DNA of 64,000 nucleotides from CAWVSB01 sp046710535 (GTDB lineage: Bacteria; Pseudomonadota; Gammaproteobacteria; Pseudomonadales; CAWVSB01). The stretch is taken from the NCBI GenBank assembly GCA_046710535.1, contig JBKEHH010000001.1, forward strand, positions 248,001 to 312,000, in the 5' to 3' direction. The position numbers and the translations under genes were made by a program. The notes below the pieces were generated by a model. That model was not told where the DNA came from. It saw only the letters and a program-made list of their open reading frames with translations, and ran no database searches. Below are positions 60,284 through 64,000 of the stretch, piece after piece. Each line of letters begins with the position of its first letter. Position 1 is the stretch's first letter.

Positions 60284-63136
60284 GTGAGTAATAATTGGTA
60301 TTTGAATAATCCGATGGTCCATGCAGATCGTCGTTTGGTAAACAGTACGAGCCAGTGGGTACAGCAGTTTGCCTGCGCTGAGCTGCGTCCCTTAATTATC
60401 TGTCGTGGTCCCATTCGAAAAGAAGCGATGGATGTATTTGATGAAATGGGTATCGATAATTACGGTATTTTGTTATCTGAAAAAGATTCGATTACTTACA
60501 CCAATGCGTTGGCGCCAGAACTACGTAAGCTGACTGATCCTAATCGTGTGCATCGCGTGCCAGACTATACTGGTGCTGATAAAGAAGAACGCGTACAGCG
60601 GATCAATCAGATTATAGCGATCGCCAAGGACAATGGTTATAACGCCATTTTTGCCGGCTATGGCTTTATGTCAGAAGACGAGGAAATGGTTCGCTCGATG
60701 GAACAAGCGGGGCTGAATTTTATCGGGCCGTGTTCAGGAACTCAGCGCGCAGCCGGTATGAAAGACGAAGCTAAGCGAACTGCGCTGGAAGTGGACGTGT
60801 CAGTAACGCCCGGTATAGACAATGTTAGTACTCAGGCTTTGTTGCATAAATATTCTGATGAAGCAGCGCTTATTGCTTTAGTTAAAGCAGAGGGTTTAGC
60901 GGTAGACGATGCTGTATTAAATGATGATGCGATTAGCTTACAATCAAAGGCCGGTATTGTGCTTGATGCTTCGTTCTCAAAAGGCATCGACATAATCTCA
61001 ATCGAAGAGATGGGTGCAGAGCTTGAGCGTCAAGTTGTTGTGATGTACAAAAAGTATCCAGAAAACAGAATTCGTTTAAAAGCAATCTCTGGCGGTGGCG
61101 GTAAAGGCCAGCGTATTTTGGCTGCACCTACCAGTTATGAAGGCTCCTTAGAGCAGCGGATAAAAATTGCCGCGGCTGAAGCACCTGCACTAGGTCGCGA
61201 AATACTGGCTGAAGTTAAGTGTAACGGTGTGGGCGATAACAAAAACATATTAGCCGAGCTAAATATCGAAACGACCCGTCATCAAGAAATCCAAGTAGTT
61301 GGTAATGGCGACTGGTGCATCACCATGGGTGGGCGTGATTGTTCACTACAAATGCACGAGCAAAAATTATTAGAAGCCTCAGTAACAGTTGAAGAGCTAG
61401 CAATCGCCATAACTCAAGCTAAAGAAAACGGTGAAAAAGAAGCGGTTGTGTCATTGCAGCGCGATTTGAAAATATTGGAGAGTATGGAAGAAGAGGGCGC
61501 CCGTTTTGGTGAGGCCGTAGGTCTTGATTCATTGGGTACGTTCGAGTGTATTGTTGACGGCAATAATCATTTTTTCATGGAAATGAATACCCGTATTCAA
61601 GTAGAGCATCGGGTTACTGAGCTTTGCTACTCTTTGCAGTTTACCAATCCAGCTGATGACAATGACTTCTTTGTTGTTGATTCCCTTGTCGAAACTATGG
61701 CGTTACTGGCTCATCACGGTAAGGACCTGCCTAAACCAACTCGTATTCCACGTAAGGCAACCGCTCTAGAGGCCCGCTTAAATGCTACTAATCAAGCCTT
61801 ACAACCACATGCCGGTGGCGTAATTAAAAAATGGTCTGATGCGGTAGAGGGTGAAACTCGCGATGACCAAGGCATTAGTCTACACAACCCAGATACAGAT
61901 GTGTTTATGAGCTACCACCTGGCTGGTGCTTATGATTCAAACATTGCACTGTTGCTAACCACTGGTGCAGACCGTTTAGCAACTTACGAAGCGATGTCAG
62001 AGACCTTGCGTCAAACGAAAATTGATGGACCTAATTTGGCCACTAATTTAGAGTTTCATTATGGCTTAGTTAACTGGTTTATTGGCCAAGGTATAAACGC
62101 TAGACCGACAACGGGTTTTATTGTGCCGTACTTAACCTTGGTTGGGTTACTGAAGCAGGCGGCTAATAATATTGATCTTCAATATTCCTATAAACAACTA
62201 GCGGCATCTGCACTAGCGGACTATAGCAGCGATGCGTTAGCTAGCGCGAACAATGCGGTGGACCTGAAAACTACACTATTGCTGCGCCCATTAGAGACGT
62301 TACTTGCTGAACCGCATGTTTTAAGTGGTTGGCTTAGTACCAACAAAGATAATTTCCAGGTTAACGGTGGTGCGGTGACTTGGTTAGAAAACCCCATCAA
62401 AGTATTGGCTGATACATATCACTATCTTAATATGGATTATGACGAAACTGATCCCGCGCTATTCCAAATCTGGAGCCATGACAAAGATTTATTGTCAGAT
62501 GCCTTGAGTTTCTATGCAGAAATTGAAGCCCGCTTAGATTGCTGTGATTGGACAGAATTAGGCGTGATGTTGGCCTCGCAGAAAACACAAAAAGGCTTTG
62601 ATAGCGATACTTGGCAGCAAGTTCAAGCTGCACATATTGGTTTTCAGTTAGGAATGCCTGTGTTGTCATTGTTGCCATACCTAGCCGATGCGGTTGAGTA
62701 TTTCTCATTGGCAATGAAGCCAGACCTAAGTATTGGTATTCCTAAAAAGTTACAACAGAAGGACTTGCAAGCGGCAATGGCTAAAGTGCTAGTGCCGCCG
62801 CCTGTGGCCAAATCTGATGAGATTGTTGCCTCCAGCGGCGGTATGTTCTATTCACGCGAAGCGCCGGGGATGGAGGCATTTGTGGTAGAAGGTACTCATT
62901 TTAATGAAGGTGACGCGCTATATATTGTTGAAGTCATGAAAATGTTTAACAAGGTGCATGCGCCATTTGCCGGAACCATTACAAAAGTATTGGTCGATAC
63001 TGATGGTTTAATCATCAAAAAAGGAGACCCGTTATTCAAGGTTGAGCCGGATGAAGAAATTGTGGTTGAAGATCCTGCTGAGATTGCTAAACGCAAGCGA
63101 GCATCTACCGATAAGTTTTTAACAGCTAATAAATAA
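60284..63136 (+). CDS. Large biotin carboxylase/biotin carboxyl carrier subunit of acyl-CoA carboxylase
   Basis: A 950-residue fusion, far longer than the usual 650-670 residues of propionyl-CoA carboxylase alpha. The biotin carboxylase part spans about residues 40-560, with the glycine-rich ATP loop AISGGGGKGQR at 267-277 and EMNTRIQVEHRVTE at 433-446. There is extra sequence at about 180-262 between the N-terminal and ATP-grasp regions. A helical segment of about 250 residues precedes the biotinyl domain, where VEVMKMFN gives Lys886 as the biotin site. I start at GTG 60284 with GAGGG eight bases upstream. It works with the carboxyltransferase encoded 51 bases upstream. Confidence 0.85.
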   Translation: MSNNWYLNNPMVHADRRLVNSTSQWVQQFACAELRPLIICRGPIRKEAMDVFDEMGIDNYGILLSEKDSITYTNALAPELRKLTDPNRVHRVPDYTGADKEERVQRINQIIAIAKDNGYNAIFAGYGFMSEDEEMVRSMEQAGLNFIGPCSGTQRAAGMKDEAKRTALEVDVSVTPGIDNVSTQALLHKYSDEAALIALVKAEGLAVDDAVLNDDAISLQSKAGIVLDASFSKGIDIISIEEMGAELERQVVVMYKKYPENRIRLKAISGGGGKGQRILAAPTSYEGSLEQRIKIAAAEAPALGREILAEVKCNGVGDNKNILAELNIETTRHQEIQVVGNGDWCITMGGRDCSLQMHEQKLLEASVTVEELAIAITQAKENGEKEAVVSLQRDLKILESMEEEGARFGEAVGLDSLGTFECIVDGNNHFFMEMNTRIQVEHRVTELCYSLQFTNPADDNDFFVVDSLVETMALLAHHGKDLPKPTRIPRKATALEARLNATNQALQPHAGGVIKKWSDAVEGETRDDQGISLHNPDTDVFMSYHLAGAYDSNIALLLTTGADRLATYEAMSETLRQTKIDGPNLATNLEFHYGLVNWFIGQGINARPTTGFIVPYLTLVGLLKQAANNIDLQYSYKQLAASALADYSSDALASANNAVDLKTTLLLRPLETLLAEPHVLSGWLSTNKDNFQVNGGAVTWLENPIKVLADTYHYLNMDYDETDPALFQIWSHDKDLLSDALSFYAEIEARLDCCDWTELGVMLASQKTQKGFDSDTWQQVQAAHIGFQLGMPVLSLLPYLADAVEYFSLAMKPDLSIGIPKKLQQKDLQAAMAKVLVPPPVAKSDEIVASSGGMFYSREAPGMEAFVVEGTHFNEGDALYIVEVMKMFNKVHAPFAGTITKVLVDTDGLIIKKGDPLFKVEPDEEIVVEDPAEIAKRKRASTDKFLTANK

Positions 63137-63178
63137 CGGACAACAATTAACTATCAGTAGATAACAACAGGGAACACT

Positions 63179-63589
63179 ATGATTACAGGTTTAGACCATA
63201 TTGCTATCGCAGTGCCCGACATTGATCGGGCGATTTCGCGTTTTATGGATGATTTTGGTATCCAATACAATGGCCGCGAGGATGTTGCCAGCGCAAAAAC
63301 CTCCACCGCTTTTTTCCCTATTAGTGGCACTCAAATAGAGTTAGTCCACCCGCTTAATGGTGAAGGGCCAATAGCCAAATTTTTGGAAAACAAAGGCGGT
63401 GGACTTCATCATCTTTGTTTTAGTACAGACGATATAGAAGCTGACGTTAAGCATCTTACCGAAAAGGGCTATCTGTTCTTGGGTGATAAACCGACTCTGG
63501 GTGCTCACGATTGTATGGTTATATTTATTCATCCGAAAAGTACCGACGGCGTATTGATCGAATTAAGTCAGCCACCGGCTGACCATTAA
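63179..63589 (+). CDS. mce: Methylmalonyl-CoA epimerase
   Basis: A 136-residue vicinal-oxygen-chelate protein that interconverts the 2S and 2R forms of methylmalonyl-CoA. The start ITGLDHIAIAVPDIDRAI and the segment KGGGLHHLCFSTDDI carry metal-ligand His residues, and HPKSTDGVLIELSQP near the C terminus carries the Glu ligand. AGGGAA precedes the ATG. It lies between the carboxylase and mutase genes, which fixes its role. Confidence 0.93.
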   Translation: MITGLDHIAIAVPDIDRAISRFMDDFGIQYNGREDVASAKTSTAFFPISGTQIELVHPLNGEGPIAKFLENKGGGLHHLCFSTDDIEADVKHLTEKGYLFLGDKPTLGAHDCMVIFIHPKSTDGVLIELSQPPADH

Positions 63590-63610
63590 AATAATTATTG
63601 GAGAAACAAC

Positions 63611-64000
63611 ATGGCTGATAATTACAAGCCTGGGCAATACACCAGAAACGAGTGGACCGCTTTAGCTGAAAAGCAGTTAAGTAAGTCTAATAAGACATTA
63701 GCTGATTTGGTTTGGCACACGCCAGAAGGAATCGCGATTAAGCCGCTTTACACTAAAGAAGATGTCGATGGATTAGAGTTTGCTGACACTATGCCGGGCT
63801 TGGAGCCGTTTATTCGTGGCCCTCAGCCAACTATGTATGCAGGGCGGCCATGGACCATTCGGCAATACGCGGGCTTTTCTACCGCTGAGAAATCAAATGC
63901 TTTTTATCGCAAGGCGCTAGCCGCTGGCGGGCAAGGTGTTTCAGTGGCCTTCGATTTAGCGACTCACCGCGGTTATGATTCCGATCACCCACGGGTCACC
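63611..64000 (+). CDS. Methylmalonyl-CoA mutase, N-terminal part (cut by window end)
   Basis: The frame starts at ATG 63611 with GGAG upstream and stays open to the window edge (130 codons). The signature RGPQPTMYAGRPWTIRQYAG and later VAFDLATHRGYDSDHPRV are diagnostic of the large, catalytic subunit of B12-dependent methylmalonyl-CoA mutase. It isomerises methylmalonyl-CoA to succinyl-CoA. The cobalamin-binding domain would lie beyond the window. It completes the propionyl-CoA to succinyl-CoA route begun by the carboxylase. Confidence 0.94.
   Translation, partial: MADNYKPGQYTRNEWTALAEKQLSKSNKTLADLVWHTPEGIAIKPLYTKEDVDGLEFADTMPGLEPFIRGPQPTMYAGRPWTIRQYAGFSTAEKSNAFYRKALAAGGQGVSVAFDLATHRGYDSDHPRVT

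Overview
The window is a compact, mostly co-directional stretch of a gammaproteobacterial chromosome. I see no mobile elements, phage genes or CRISPR arrays. Several blocks keep the gene order known from Pseudomonas and its relatives: yccA-tusDCBE, rne/rluC, maf / yceD-rpmF-plsX-fabD-fabG-acpP-fabF-pabC-mltG-tmk-holB-pilZ-tatD, tRNA-Leu-tig-clpP-clpX-lon-hupB-ppiD and cysB-thrH. The A+T-leaning base composition, CoA-linked catabolic genes, a sodium-coupled transporter and several NTF2-like and GST-like accessory proteins suggest a marine Cellvibrionales/Spongiibacteraceae-type organism. That placement is inference from memory of gene content.

Bases 1-7000 hold a catabolic operon on the + strand: two thiolase-fold proteins that lack normal thiolase catalytic residues, a FadD19-like acyl-CoA synthetase, an enoyl-CoA hydratase, an alpha-methylacyl-CoA racemase, a nitroreductase and an enoyl-CoA isomerase-like protein. 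Together they point to beta-oxidation of 2-methyl-branched acyl chains such as steroid or isoprenoid side chains. Bases 7000-10500 hold a putative DNA-binding nuclease-like protein, trmA-phhB and galE. Bases 10480-13570 carry the sulfur-relay genes for tRNA 2-thiouridine (tusDCBE) with a YbiB-like gene and yccA. Bases 13600-16500 carry an orphan ParA ATPase, tRNA-Ser(UGA) and an NSS transporter.

Bases 16500-34570 run from the degradosome endonuclease RNase E and rluC into the fatty-acid synthesis/cell-envelope/replication operon. Its end is extended by an unusual pair: a cytoplasmic GH84 (O-GlcNAcase)-like protein and a phosphomannose-isomerase-like cupin protein. Bases 34700-43250 hold tRNA-Leu(UAG) and the proteostasis block (tig, clpP, clpX, lon, hupB, ppiD). 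Bases 43280-52350 are mixed: serA, DUF1285, GST-like, NTF2-like and thioesterase genes, the proton-translocating transhydrogenase pntAA-pntAB-pntB and an exonuclease III homologue.

Bases 52400-58250 hold a small secreted-protein gene interrupted by a stop codon, a yajC detached from secDF, a D-cysteine desulfhydrase-like gene, a 5'-nucleotidase, cysB, thrH and pabB. Bases 58500-64000 carry an acyl-CoA (probably propionyl-CoA) carboxylase with an atypically large biotin carboxylase/BCCP subunit, methylmalonyl-CoA epimerase and the start of methylmalonyl-CoA mutase. This route to succinyl-CoA would consume the propionyl-CoA expected from the branched-chain oxidation operon at the other end of the window.

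The features most worth a second look are the GH84-like/PMI-like pair, the two-wing-helix plus PD-(D/E)XK-like protein, the likely leaderless yceD-rpmF-fab transcript, the ribosome-binding-site-poor tusD start placed directly after a terminator, duplicated NDPR motifs in RNase E, and the signal-peptide pseudogene. All motif, domain and homology statements rest on reading the sequence and on memory of the families; no database search was run.
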